A stretch of DNA of 64,000 nucleotides, from positions 124,001 through 188,000 of the forward strand of contig CAVSJA010000001.1 in assembly GCA_963728145.1 (NCBI GenBank), in the 5' to 3' direction. The notes under the pieces were generated by a model. That model ran no database searches, was not told where the DNA came from, and saw nothing but the letters and a program-made list of their open reading frames with translations. The position numbers and the translations under genes were made by a program. The DNA is from CAVSJA01 sp963728145 (GTDB taxonomy: Bacteria > Bacteroidota > Bacteroidia > Chitinophagales > Chitinophagaceae). Below are positions 42,369 to 50,743 of this stretch, piece after piece (within the stretch, counting starts at the first letter, position 1; each line of letters begins with the position of its first letter).

Positions 42369-44751
42369 ATGATCAGAAATTACATCAAAATTGCCTGGCG
42401 ATTCCTGCTTAAAGGCAAGGCTTATTCTCTTATCAATATCGGTGGTCTGGGTGTTGGTATGGCGGTAGCGATATTGATCGGACTTTGGATTTATGATGAG
42501 CTGGCATATGACAAGTACCACAAGAATTACGAACGTATTGCGCAGGTGATGCAGCATCAAACCTACAATGGTCAGGTGGGCACGCAGGAGGCCAATCCCT
42601 ACGTAATGGGAGGAGAGATCCGGAGACTTTACGGAAGTGATTTCAAGCATGTATTGCAATCCTCCTGGAATTTCAATCACTCGATCGCTTATGGTGATAA
42701 GATAACCTTGCATCAGGGAAGTTATTTCGAACCCGGAGTCGCAGACATGTTGAGTCTGAAAATGCTTAAGGGCACAAGGAATGGCCTCTCGGATATGAAA
42801 TCAATACTTTCTTTCACAATCAGTAGCTACAGCTGTATTTGGCAATGAAGATCCAATGGGAAAGACTTTGAAAATTGACAACCGGGTTGATGTAAATGTG
42901 ACGGGAATTTATGCAGATCTGCCTGACAATACCAGTCTAAAGAATGTAAAACTGATTATGCCCTGGGATCTTTATTTAAACCAGAGTCAATGGATCCAGA
43001 CAATGGAAAATCCTTGGGGCAGCAATTTCACGCAAACTTTTGTTCAGATTGCCGATAATGCTGATATGGCTGCCGTATCGGCAAAACTGAAAGATGTAAA
43101 ATTGAACAAAATACCGCAGGAGGAGAGAAGATATAAACCGGTTGTATTCCTTCACCCAATGCCCAAATGGCATCTGTATTCGGACTTTAAAGACGGTGTA
43201 AATACAGGTGGACGCATCGGTAATGTATGGTTATTTGGGATCATCGGGATTTTTGTTTTAATGCTTGCCTGCATAAATTTCATGAACCTGAGTACTGCCA
43301 GATCCGAGAAAAGGTCTAAAGAAGTTGGGATAAGAAAAGCGGTTGGTTCAGTACGTAAGCAATTAATAACCCAATTTTTAAGTGAATCGATATTGATATC
43401 AACCATTGCACTTTTATTGTCCCTGGTAATTGTCGCTATTGTATTGCCGTATTTCAATGATATCGCCGATAAGAAAATGGGCATTCTATGGACGCATCCT
43501 GTTTTCTGGTTGAGTCTTCTTGGATTTACTTTACTCACAGGACTGGTTGCGGGTATTTACCCGGCATTATTTCTCTCCTCTTTTCAGCCCGTTAAGGTAC
43601 TGAAGGGTACTTTTCGGGTTGGACGTTATGCTTCCGTACCTCGAAAAGTTTTGGTGGTTTTACAATTTGCGATTTCAATTGTGTTGATTATAGGAACGAT
43701 AATTGTTTACAAGCAAATCAACGTTGGACAAAACAGGCCAATCGGATACAATAGAGATGGATTGGTTAGTCATACTGTTCCCGAAACACTGCATAACCAT
43801 TTTGAAGCAATAAGAACGGACTTGAAGAATGCAGGTGTCATTGTAGAAATGACCGAATCGGGTAGCCCTACTACAGAAGTTTGGAATACAAATGGTGGTT
43901 TCGATTGGGAAGGGAAGGATCCAAATCAGGCTGTTGATTTCCCTAATAATGCAGTGACCTGGGAATACGGTAAAACGATCGGTTGGAAGATAAAAGAGGG
44001 CAGGGACTTTTCAAGAGCATTTGCTACAGATTCCGCGGCTTTTATTTTAAACGAATCTGCTGTAGCTTTTATAGGTTTAAAGGATCCGGTGGGTAAAATC
44101 ATTCGTTGGGAGAATCGACCTTTCAAAGTCATTGGCATAGTAGAGGACCTGCTTGTGCAATCTCCTTACAAGCCGGTAAGGCCAAGTATGTTTCATGTTT
44201 CCACTCAACCACAAAATATATTCATCATGAGGATAAATCCAGGCATGAGTACCAAGTCGGCATTGAGTAAGATGGAAGCCATCTTCAAAAAATATGACCC
44301 CGGATCTCCTTTCAAAGCAGATTTTGTTGACGATGAATTCGCCAAAAAATTTGGAAATGAAAAACGAATTGGAACATTGGCAACAATCTTTGCTGCACTT
44401 GCGATTTTTATTTCCTGCCTGGGTTTATTTGGATTGGCCTCATTCGTAGCCGAGCAGCGCATGAAAGAAATCGGTATTCGCAAAGTGTTGGGCGCATCGG
44501 TAACTAGTATTTGGCAATTATTATCGAAAGAATTCACTTTGCTGGTTTTAATCTCTTGCATAGTTGCAATTCCATTTGCCTGGTATTTAATGACCAATTG
44601 GCTCCAGAAATATGATTACCGGACAAAGGTCACCTGGGATGTATGTGCAGCAGCGGCATTAGGTGCATTGGCTATAACCGTGATAACGGTCAGCTTCCAG
44701 GCTATTAAGGCAGCCATCGCAAATCCGGTGAAGAGTTTGAGAAGTGAGTAG
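42369..44751 (+). pseudogene. FtsX/MacB-type ABC permease, one frameshift
   Basis: A permease of about 794 residues in two pieces. The first has a membrane helix in INIGGLGVGMAVAILIGLWI and the start of a MacB periplasmic domain. Near 42795-42812 the frame shifts; the bridging stretch reads SQSVATAVFGNEDPMGKTLK in the next frame. The second piece has FtsX domains: LACINFMNLSTARSEKRSKE, VGIRKAVGS, and late MKEIGIRKVLGAS. Family proteins export substrates or transmit mechanical force with a separate ATPase, which is not next door. One repaired base would restore it. Confidence 0.85.
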
Positions 44752-44787
44752 GCACAAGCGTCCGTCCGAACGGATTCATCCGGGCAG

Positions 44788-44956
44788 GCTTCCGACTTAA
44801 ATCATGATTGTATAAGATACTGTTATCAATCGTCGGAAAGGCTTGCGCCAGGTTTGATTGTTTTATTGTTAGATTGTTGGGTTTATTATTTATGAACCTA
44901 ACAATCTCCCGAATCTTCGGGACAATCTATCCATCAAACCATCAAATGATCAAACC
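44788..44956. repeat. Imperfect inverted repeats after the permease gene
   Basis: CTTCCGAC near 44789 pairs with GTCGGAA near 44832. GGTTTGAT (44851-44858) pairs with ATCAAACC at 44933-44940 and again at 44949-44956, and AGATTGTT faces AACAATCT. The block is less regular than other loci here. It fills most of the 299-bp gap before the next gene. Confidence 0.6.
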
Positions 44957-44998
44957 AATTCCCCAAAACCTCCGTAGTGTAAATAAATGACCACCGGC

Positions 44999-45029
44999 TT
45001 TCGAAATCCGTCCATTTCCGATAAATTTG
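44999..45029 (+). promoter_or_regulatory. Candidate Bacteroidota promoter (-33/-7)
   Basis: A perfect -7 element TAAATTTG (45022-45029) with TTTC (44999-45002) exactly 19 bases upstream, one base off the -33 TTTG. The ATG of the lipoprotein gene follows at 45051. This is the best-spaced promoter I found in the window. Confidence 0.55.
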
Positions 45030-45050
45030 AGTGATCCCAAAACTATTAAG

Positions 45051-45863
45051 ATGAAGAATATGATAAGACCTCTGCTGCTGTTGCTTTCTGTGTTGTCTTT
45101 ATTTATTACTTCCTGCCAGAAAGAACCCGATGGAAGCGTGTTGACTCCGCCGACTCCCAAATGTCAACTGGTACGGGCTGAATACCTCGATGGACAAGGT
45201 GGTGTCGATGATACTTCGGGCTATGTGTATAGTGGTGACAGGCTCACGCTGATTAAGCATATAGGCCATAGCAACTCATTGGAATATACAAATGACAGAA
45301 TTTCCAAAAAGTTTTACCAGGACGCCGGAAGCCCTTCGCCGGATGCATATGACCAATTCACCTATAATCCCGATGGAACATTAAGCAAGGCCGATTTTTA
45401 TGTTTATGGAGCCGGTCAGGTTCCTGTCCTTTTGATTTCAATAGAGATAACTTATTCGGGAGGGAAACCAACCAAAGTGACTGAGAAGGCGGACACCACT
45501 TCCACCGGTACAGGGCCATTGGTGGCATTAGGTGAATACACATATACTTATACCGGTAATAATATCACTCGTACCGTGGTCAAGGATTTAATCGGAAATA
45601 CGACACAGAATATCGACTATGAGTACGATAGTAATGCAAACTTTTTCCCAAAGAACCCATCGACCTTGCTCACTGATTTACTTTTCGAAGACTACGCCGG
45701 GGATCTCCTGCCATTCGTCTTTTCAGCTAACAATGTTACAAAAGCCATTCAAGCAGGGTCGCCAGCCGTCAACGTGAGTTATGTGACCGACAGCAATAAA
45801 AACCTCACAGAATTCAGGATTAATGGGATGGCGATCGTGAAGTACACCCATAAATGCCAGTAA
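45051..45863 (+). CDS. Lipoprotein of unknown function with YD-like strands
   Basis: A 270-residue lipoprotein precursor. The signal MIRPLLLLLSVLSLFITSC gives a lipobox cysteine near residue 22. The mature part is a series of beta-strand pairs such as LEYTNDRISKKFYQ, DQFTYNPDGTLSKADFY and GEYTYTYTGNNITRTV, resembling loosely the RHS/YD pattern seen in many Bacteroidota lipoproteins. The start at 45051 is chosen for the signal. Function unknown. Confidence 0.75.
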   Translation: MKNMIRPLLLLLSVLSLFITSCQKEPDGSVLTPPTPKCQLVRAEYLDGQGGVDDTSGYVYSGDRLTLIKHIGHSNSLEYTNDRISKKFYQDAGSPSPDAYDQFTYNPDGTLSKADFYVYGAGQVPVLLISIEITYSGGKPTKVTEKADTTSTGTGPLVALGEYTYTYTGNNITRTVVKDLIGNTTQNIDYEYDSNANFFPKNPSTLLTDLLFEDYAGDLLPFVFSANNVTKAIQAGSPAVNVSYVTDSNKNLTEFRINGMAIVKYTHKCQ

Positions 45864-45918
45864 AGAAAATCCCGCAATCCAATTTGCTCGCCACGGCTTT
45901 TGGGCTATTTTTGCAGCT

Positions 45919-46236
45919 ATGCCGGGAATGAGTGTTTCTTTCGATAATCCCAAAAGGATTGAGCTTGACCTGCCGGATGTTGATTTAATGACCAGTGGGG
46001 AAGAACCTTGCAGCCTGATCGTTTGGAACGACGAGGTGAATACCTTCGAATGGGTAATCGAGACCCTTATGGAGGTATGCGGACATAGTGCTGAACAGGC
46101 AGAGCAATGCGCCTATATCATTCACTTCCAGGGCAAATACTCAGTGAAGCAAGGAAGCTACGAGGAGTTGAAACCACAATGCGACGCCATTACCGAGCGC
46201 GGCATCGGCGCTACGATCGAAGTGGTTGCTGAGTAA
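45919..46236 (+). CDS. clpS: ATP-dependent Clp protease adaptor ClpS
   Basis: A 105-residue ClpS. The central block LIVWNDEVNTFEWVIETLM near 34-52 carries the N-degron binding pocket (NDEV with the following helix), followed by CGHSAEQAEQCAYIIHFQGK. A 30-residue acidic N-terminal extension is usual for delivering substrates to ClpA/ClpC. Together with Aat at 24.7 kb it completes the substrate-marking and recognition steps of the bacterial N-degron pathway. Confidence 0.93.
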   Translation: MPGMSVSFDNPKRIELDLPDVDLMTSGEEPCSLIVWNDEVNTFEWVIETLMEVCGHSAEQAEQCAYIIHFQGKYSVKQGSYEELKPQCDAITERGIGATIEVVAE

Positions 46237-46270
46237 TCTTCTTTCAAATTCTGATCAGAATTAATTTTCC

Positions 46271-46828
46271 ATGGCTACTTCTTATTGTGACTATGTACAG
46301 AAGCTCCCGAAAGAAAATGTACACAAAAGCTACCATGATACGGAATATGGATTCCCTTTAAAAAGTGATGACGAGCTTTTTGCGCGGCTTATTCTCGAAA
46401 TAAACCAGGCCGGTTTGAGCTGGGAAACCATACTTAAAAAGAAGGATAATTTCTTCAAGGCCTTCGATCAGTTCAATATTCAGAAAGTGGCGAGATACAA
46501 TGATCGCAAAATTGAAAAATTGTTGTTGGATGCCGGTATCATTCGCAATCGCCTGAAGATCCTCGCTACCATCGATAATGCGAAAAAGATCCTCGAGCTT
46601 CAAAAAGAGTTTGGTTCCTTCAAAGCATGGTTGGATCATCATCATCCATTGCCGAAAGAAGAATGGGTCAAATTGTTTAAGACGAATTTTCGTTTTACAG
46701 GAGGTGAGATTGTAAATGAGTTTTTAATGAGCACTGGATATCTACCGGGTGCGCATGTGGAAGCTTGCCCGGTCTATCCAAAGATCATTCGTTCTAAACC
46801 ATCATGGAATAATGGTAAAAAGAAATAA
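46271..46828 (+). CDS. tag: DNA-3-methyladenine glycosylase I
   Basis: A 185-residue Tag family enzyme that excises 3-methyladenine from DNA. Blocks include SYCDYV at residues 3-8 and HDTEYGFPLKSDDELFARL, the aromatic-acidic lesion pocket NQAGLSWETILKK near 48-60, and the C-terminal GAHVEACPVYP with His and Cys as zinc ligands. The length fits the family. Its end overlaps the next gene by 17 bases. It lies 34 bases after clpS. Confidence 0.92.
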   Translation: MATSYCDYVQKLPKENVHKSYHDTEYGFPLKSDDELFARLILEINQAGLSWETILKKKDNFFKAFDQFNIQKVARYNDRKIEKLLLDAGIIRNRLKILATIDNAKKILELQKEFGSFKAWLDHHHPLPKEEWVKLFKTNFRFTGGEIVNEFLMSTGYLPGAHVEACPVYPKIIRSKPSWNNGKKK

Positions 46829-47399
46829 GCTTTTACGATTCCTCCGGACAGCAATCCTGATTGGTATTTCCTGGTTTTTACTTCATGCCATTTTTATTAC
46901 TATCGATGGTTTAAATGATTCAGAAGGATCGGGTGATGTTGCCATTGTTTTAGGCAACCGCGTTTTTGCAGATGGGTCACTTGCTTCATGGACGCAGGGC
47001 AGGGTAGACAAGGCCCTTGAACTTTACCGGGAAGGAAAGGTGAGGAAGATATTTGTAAGCGGCGGACTCGGCGTGGAAGATCATTATCCTGAAGGAAAAG
47101 CAATGAAGGAATATTTGGTAAGAAATGGGGTTCCCGATTCTGCTGTTATTGCCGACAACGGGGGAGCAAATACTTACTTCACAGCAAAGGATTTTTTGGA
47201 ATGGGATAAGAATAAAGAATTTGATACAGTGATTATCGTTTCGCAATTCTTTCATATCACCCGATCGAAATACATACTTCGGAAATTAGGATACGAAGGG
47301 GAAATCGGGTCAGCTTCTTCAGAGGTATATCATTGGAAGGATGCAATTGGTACGGCAAGAGAAGTGCCGGCGTTTTATAAGTATTTGTTGGTATATTAG
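46812..47399 (+). CDS. YdcF/SanA family (DUF218) protein
   Basis: A 195-residue protein with one N-terminal membrane helix (about residues 10-30) and a DUF218 domain: DVAIVLGNRVFADGS, RVDKALELYREGKVRKIFVSGG, GEGKAMKEYL-like EGKAMKEYLVRNGVP and VIIVSQFFHITRSKYIL. SanA and YdcF relatives are linked to envelope integrity. The start at 46812 is chosen for the membrane helix and overlaps the glycosylase gene by 17 bases. Confidence 0.83.
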   Translation: MVKRNKLLRFLRTAILIGISWFLLHAIFITIDGLNDSEGSGDVAIVLGNRVFADGSLASWTQGRVDKALELYREGKVRKIFVSGGLGVEDHYPEGKAMKEYLVRNGVPDSAVIADNGGANTYFTAKDFLEWDKNKEFDTVIIVSQFFHITRSKYILRKLGYEGEIGSASSEVYHWKDAIGTAREVPAFYKYLLVY

Positions 47400-47401
47400 T
47401 G

Positions 47402-47479
47402 AATGGGCAATGGTGAATGGTGAATGGTGAATTGTAATCGTTATTATTGACTATTCACTATTCACCATTCACCATTCAC
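47402..47479. repeat. Heptamer-word inverted repeat (GGTGAAT)
   Basis: The left arm GTGAATGGTGAATGGTGAAT (47413-47432) and the right arm at 47460-47479 are perfect reverse complements over 20 bp. Both are runs of the 7-bp word GGTGAAT, with a degenerate GGGCAAT word at the outer left and ATTCACT at the inner right. It follows the YdcF gene at once and lies between convergent genes. Confidence 0.92.
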
Positions 47480-47515
47480 TAGTTCAACTGCAGCGCAGGA
47501 AACCTATAAATGAAC
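47479..47515 (-). repeat. Duplicated 3' end of the neighbouring YCII-like gene
   Basis: Read on the minus strand, this stretch encodes F-I-Y-R-F-P-A-L-Q-L-N and a TAG stop, nearly the same as the true C-terminus Y-R-F-P-A-L-Q-L-N of the gene at 47636. The DNA differs at about a quarter of the positions. It appears to be an older copy of the gene tail separated from the gene by repeat sequence. Confidence 0.7.
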
Positions 47516-47554
47516 TCGCTGAATTAAGAGATAAGGCTAGATTCCTGATGGTAT

Positions 47555-47623
47555 AGATTTCTCGCCCGGGTTGCCTCAGGTGTAAGATGCTGAAATGAGC
47601 CGGGCTCGAAATGACAAGGTTCA
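47555..47623. repeat. Half copy of the 13.3-kb inverted repeat
   Basis: AGATTTCTCGCCC (47555-47567) and CCGGGCTCGAAATGACAAGG (47600-47619, then TTCA) repeat the right half of the block at 13436-13506, in the same orientation and with similar spacing. The left half is missing, so no large hairpin can form. The connecting sequence is different. Confidence 0.85.
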
Positions 47624-47635
47624 AAAAGGAGGGGA

Positions 47636-47929
47636 CTAATTCAATTGAAGTGCGGGAAACCTGTAATTCTTTCCATCAAACACAAACAACTCATCCACCT
47701 CGCAACTTGTCCAGAACTTGAATAGTGAAGACTTAGAAAGATAACGATCAACCTCGGTTTTATTCTCTGCGGTGAAAGTGATCCAAACTCTTTGAGTTTC
47801 CATTGATACAACATATTGATCGATGATGCCTTTTTCGATCAGGGAATTGATATACCTGCGATGTTCGGGCACCAGCGACATGAATTCATCATTCATCTCA
47901 AAGTGTATCGTTACCTGGAACTTCTTCAT
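47636..47929 (-). CDS. Small dimeric alpha/beta-barrel protein (YCII/muconolactone-isomerase type)
   Basis: A 97-residue soluble protein: KKFQVTIHFEMNDEFMSLV, then VPEHRRYINSLIEKGIIDQYV, VWITFTAENKTEVDRYL and FKFWTSCEVDELFVF. The beta-alpha-beta-beta-alpha-beta order resembles the ferredoxin-like alpha/beta-barrel dimers of the YCII and muconolactone isomerase groups. The ATG at 47929 is used; the frame is open upstream without coding character. No function can be named. Confidence 0.65.
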   Translation of the reverse strand: MKKFQVTIHFEMNDEFMSLVPEHRRYINSLIEKGIIDQYVVSMETQRVWITFTAENKTEVDRYLSKSSLFKFWTSCEVDELFVFDGKNYRFPALQLN

Positions 47930-47997
47930 GGTTTGTGTGCTTCTATAATAACAAACGAGAAAAGTCTTCAATTGGTTTGGTGAATGGGTTGTTAAGA

Positions 47998-49260
47998 TTA
48001 GAGCACCCAATCCACGATCTCATTCACCCATTCGGCCCGGAAGGGGGTTACAACTTTGATGTAATTATCTGAATATCCTTCCATCATACCGGTTTTATCG
48101 CGGCTTTCAAACAAAACTTTCCGGGTATTGCCATTATGTTGCCCGGTAAAGCACTGCAGTTTCATGAACGATAAATTCCGGAGCAGTTTATTCCTTTCGT
48201 GCCTTGCACTCATTGGAACTACAGGCTTCAATTCCAGGGCATCTGTGTTGTCTCTTTCGGAATAAGTAAAAACGTGCAGGTAAGAGATATCCAGCGAATG
48301 AAGAAAATCAACTGTCTCTTTGAACTCTATTTCAGTTTCACCAGGAAATCCTACGATCACATCCACACCAATTGCGCAATGTGGCATCAGCGTTTTGATA
48401 GCATTTACTTTTTCCGCATAAAGTTCCTTGCGATACCTTCTTCGCATCATGCCAAGGATCTTATTGCTTCCACTTTGTAATGGTATATGAAAATGCGGCA
48501 TGAACTTGTCGCTATTCGCTACGAATTCTATAATATCGTTACTTAAAAGATTTGGTTCGATTGATGATATACGGTAACGTTGGATAGTTTCTATCTTATC
48601 CAGTTCTTTAACCAAAGAAAAGAAGTTCTGTTTTCCTTGGGTTGGAGATGTGGTTTTGAAATCTCCGAGATTAACTCCCGTCAAAACAATTTCTTTTACT
48701 CCATTTTCTCCCAACAGTCTTGCCTGACTAATAACATTTTCAATTGAATCGCTCCTGCTTTTTCCTCTTGCCATGGGGATAGTGCAGAATGAACAATTGT
48801 AATCACAACCGTCCTGCACTTTGAGAAAAGTTCTGGTGCGATCATGAAAAGAAAAAGAAGAATGAAAATCTACGACCTCGTCTATATCGCAACTGCAGAT
48901 TTTTGCCGGATCTCCTTTGGTAAGTTCTTTCAGATGACTGGCGATATTGAATTTTTCAGCTGCGCCCAGTACAAGGTCAACACCAGGAATTTCAGCGATC
49001 TCTTTTGGTTTGAGCTGTGCATAACAACCGGTGATCACAACCAGGCTTTCCGGCGACTTACGTTGAATACGCCTCACCAGGTGACGACATTCCTTATCCG
49101 CATTATCCGTAACAGAACAGGTATTGATCACATACACGTCGGCTTTCTCTTCAAAGTCTTTCTTCAAAAAACCTTCCTGTTCCAACATTCGCGAAAGAGT
49201 AGAAGTCTCCGAGAAATTGAGTTTGCATCCTAGTGTGTGGAATGCAACTGAACGCTGTAT
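47998..49260 (-). CDS. mtaB: tRNA t6A37 methylthiotransferase MtaB, apparent ATA start
   Basis: A radical-SAM methylthiotransferase that makes ms2t6A at tRNA position 37. The radical-SAM cluster is in GCDYNCSFCTIP, the N-terminal cluster cysteines in NTCSVT and GCYAQ, and the TRAM domain at the end. The first in-frame ATG (49188) would lose the first cluster cysteine. Upstream codons read Q-R-S-V-A-F-H-T-L-G-C-K-L-N-F-S-E, the normal family N-terminus, but between the preceding in-frame stop and 49188 there is no ATG, GTG or TTG. ATA at 49258-49260 is the best-placed start: 420 residues. Confidence 0.88.
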   Translation of the reverse strand: MQRSVAFHTLGCKLNFSETSTLSRMLEQEGFLKKDFEEKADVYVINTCSVTDNADKECRHLVRRIQRKSPESLVVITGCYAQLKPKEIAEIPGVDLVLGAAEKFNIASHLKELTKGDPAKICSCDIDEVVDFHSSFSFHDRTRTFLKVQDGCDYNCSFCTIPMARGKSRSDSIENVISQARLLGENGVKEIVLTGVNLGDFKTTSPTQGKQNFFSLVKELDKIETIQRYRISSIEPNLLSNDIIEFVANSDKFMPHFHIPLQSGSNKILGMMRRRYRKELYAEKVNAIKTLMPHCAIGVDVIVGFPGETEIEFKETVDFLHSLDISYLHVFTYSERDNTDALELKPVVPMSARHERNKLLRNLSFMKLQCFTGQHNGNTRKVLFESRDKTGMMEGYSDNYIKVVTPFRAEWVNEIVDWVL

Positions 49261-49313
49261 GGTCGCTGAATTATTGATTATTTATTCTTAATTATTGATT
49301 ATTGTTTGTTGTT

Positions 49314-49377
49314 CTTTGCCCCTTGCCCCTTGCCTTTTGCCTCTTGCCTCTTGTCTCTTAGCCTCTTGCCTCTTGCC
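49314..49377. repeat. Heptamer-word array (CTTGCCT / GGCAAGA), single arm
   Basis: Nine successive words of the type TCTTGCC/CCTTGCC (complement GGCAAGA/G), all 7 bp except one of 8, without an opposing arm. To its left an ATTGATTATT stretch reaches to mtaB. It sits in the gap between divergent mtaB and the DUF4258 gene, so it may be part of a leader or promoter region. Confidence 0.9.
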
Positions 49378-49471
49378 GCTGAGGCCGCAATTAATCGAGC
49401 CCGCAAAGATAAGCCCGGAACAAGCGTCAGCCAATACCCATTTAAGGTTGGTTTTAGTGTAATTTGTGATC

Positions 49472-49861
49472 ATGCAAAGAAGGAAGCCCGGAAAAAGTCT
49501 CATCGTTGTTATCTTTATTACGTTTCTCTTTTTTATCATTTACCGATCTAGAGATTCAGCCAGGAATCAATCTAACGTAACCCTTGATCGAAACCCTTCT
49601 CAGATCATTTATAGTAAACATGCCCGCTGCCGAATGGACTGCAGAATGATCACAGAAGCAGAAGTGAGGCAGATTCTGAAAGAAGGCAGAATTAACCATC
49701 AAAAAAGTAATCCGGGACATAAACCGGAACCGCAGTTCGCACTCGAAGGAAACACAAGCGATGGTCAGGATGTACGGATCGTATTTGCAGTTTCTCCGGG
49801 AAAAGCGATAGTCGTTACAGCTATAGACCTCAAAAAAGAATGGCCCTGCCATTGTCCCTGA
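49472..49861 (+). CDS. DUF4258 protein with an N-terminal membrane anchor
   Basis: A 129-residue protein. One membrane helix (IVVIFITFLFFIIYRS, about residues 11-26) precedes a DUF4258 domain: IYSKHARCRMDCRMITEAEV, VRQILKEGRINHQKS and VRIVFAVSPGKAIVVTAIDL. The fold is related to ribonuclease-type toxins, but no toxin partner is adjacent. The ATG at 49472 is preferred to a GTG two codons upstream. Confidence 0.78.
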   Translation: MQRRKPGKSLIVVIFITFLFFIIYRSRDSARNQSNVTLDRNPSQIIYSKHARCRMDCRMITEAEVRQILKEGRINHQKSNPGHKPEPQFALEGNTSDGQDVRIVFAVSPGKAIVVTAIDLKKEWPCHCP

Positions 49862-49890
49862 AGCATATTTTGAATTAGATTGCCGCCTCA

Positions 49891-50652
49891 ATGAAATACC
49901 TTCTTTTCCCGCTTCGTTTACTTTATATTTTATATGCAGTAATCACGTTTTTAGCATTGATGCTCATTGTTATTCCCTTAGTTGTTGTGGCTTCATTTTT
50001 CGGTCGGATCAGGGGTGGCAATTTCTTGTTTAAGGTGTGCAGCACCTGGGCAGATATCTGGTTATTTCTTATCGGCATCTGGCATAAAAATATTTATGAA
50101 ACACCGCACGATAAGGACAGGCATTACATCTTCGTCTCCAACCATATTTCCTACTTTGATGGACCACTGATCGTAAAATCAATCCGGCAGCGAATTCGGG
50201 TTTTAGGAAAAGTGGAAATGTCGAAGATTCCCCTATTCGGACTTATTTACCGGAATGTTGTGGTTACGGTTGATCGGAGCAGTCCGGAAAACCGCGCAGC
50301 GAGTGTCCGTATTCTCAAATCGATCCTGAACAAGAATATTTCCATCTTCATTTTTCCTGAAGGAACTTTCAATCATACTTCAGCTCCATTGAAGGAATTC
50401 TTCGACGGAGCATTCCGGATCGCCATTGAAACCCAGACAGCAATTAAGCCAATACTATTTCTGAATGGGTACGACAGGATGCATTATAGCAGCATTCTAA
50501 GCCTAAATCCCGGTAAATCAAGATCAATTTTTCTTGAGGAAATTCCAGTTGATGGCTTAACCGCAACAGACATGCCTCAATTGAAAGAAACAGTTTATAG
50601 GGTGATGTCCAATAAACTTCGTGAATACAAAGCGTCCTGGATCCGTGACTAA
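49891..50652 (+). CDS. plsC: 1-acyl-sn-glycerol-3-phosphate acyltransferase (PlsC family)
   Basis: A 253-residue membrane-associated acyltransferase that makes phosphatidic acid from lysophosphatidic acid. An N-terminal membrane helix is followed by the catalytic NHISYFDGPL (HxxxxD variant) near residues 84-93, then GLIYRNVVVTVDRS and FPEGTFNHTS with the substrate-binding glutamate. The spacing fits the PlsC family. Other acyltransferases of this superfamily, for instance for ornithine lipids, are not excluded. Confidence 0.82.
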   Translation: MKYLLFPLRLLYILYAVITFLALMLIVIPLVVVASFFGRIRGGNFLFKVCSTWADIWLFLIGIWHKNIYETPHDKDRHYIFVSNHISYFDGPLIVKSIRQRIRVLGKVEMSKIPLFGLIYRNVVVTVDRSSPENRAASVRILKSILNKNISIFIFPEGTFNHTSAPLKEFFDGAFRIAIETQTAIKPILFLNGYDRMHYSSILSLNPGKSRSIFLEEIPVDGLTATDMPQLKETVYRVMSNKLREYKASWIRD

Positions 50653-50743
50653 ACGTTGTGAAAATTTTCGGCCCGAATTTTCGGGCAGAAGTTTCGGACT
50701 GCACTGATGAACATTGTAAATTGAAGATTCAAAACATGATAAT

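Noticed and set aside
42790..42850. Programmed frameshifting in the FtsX-type permease
   Set aside because: No slippery heptamer with a downstream structure is evident, and other genes nearby are broken in unrelated contexts.
49288..49551. Frames on both strands rich in LPLA/ KRQEA words
   Set aside because: They are readings of the GGCAAGA heptamer array between mtaB and the DUF4258 gene.
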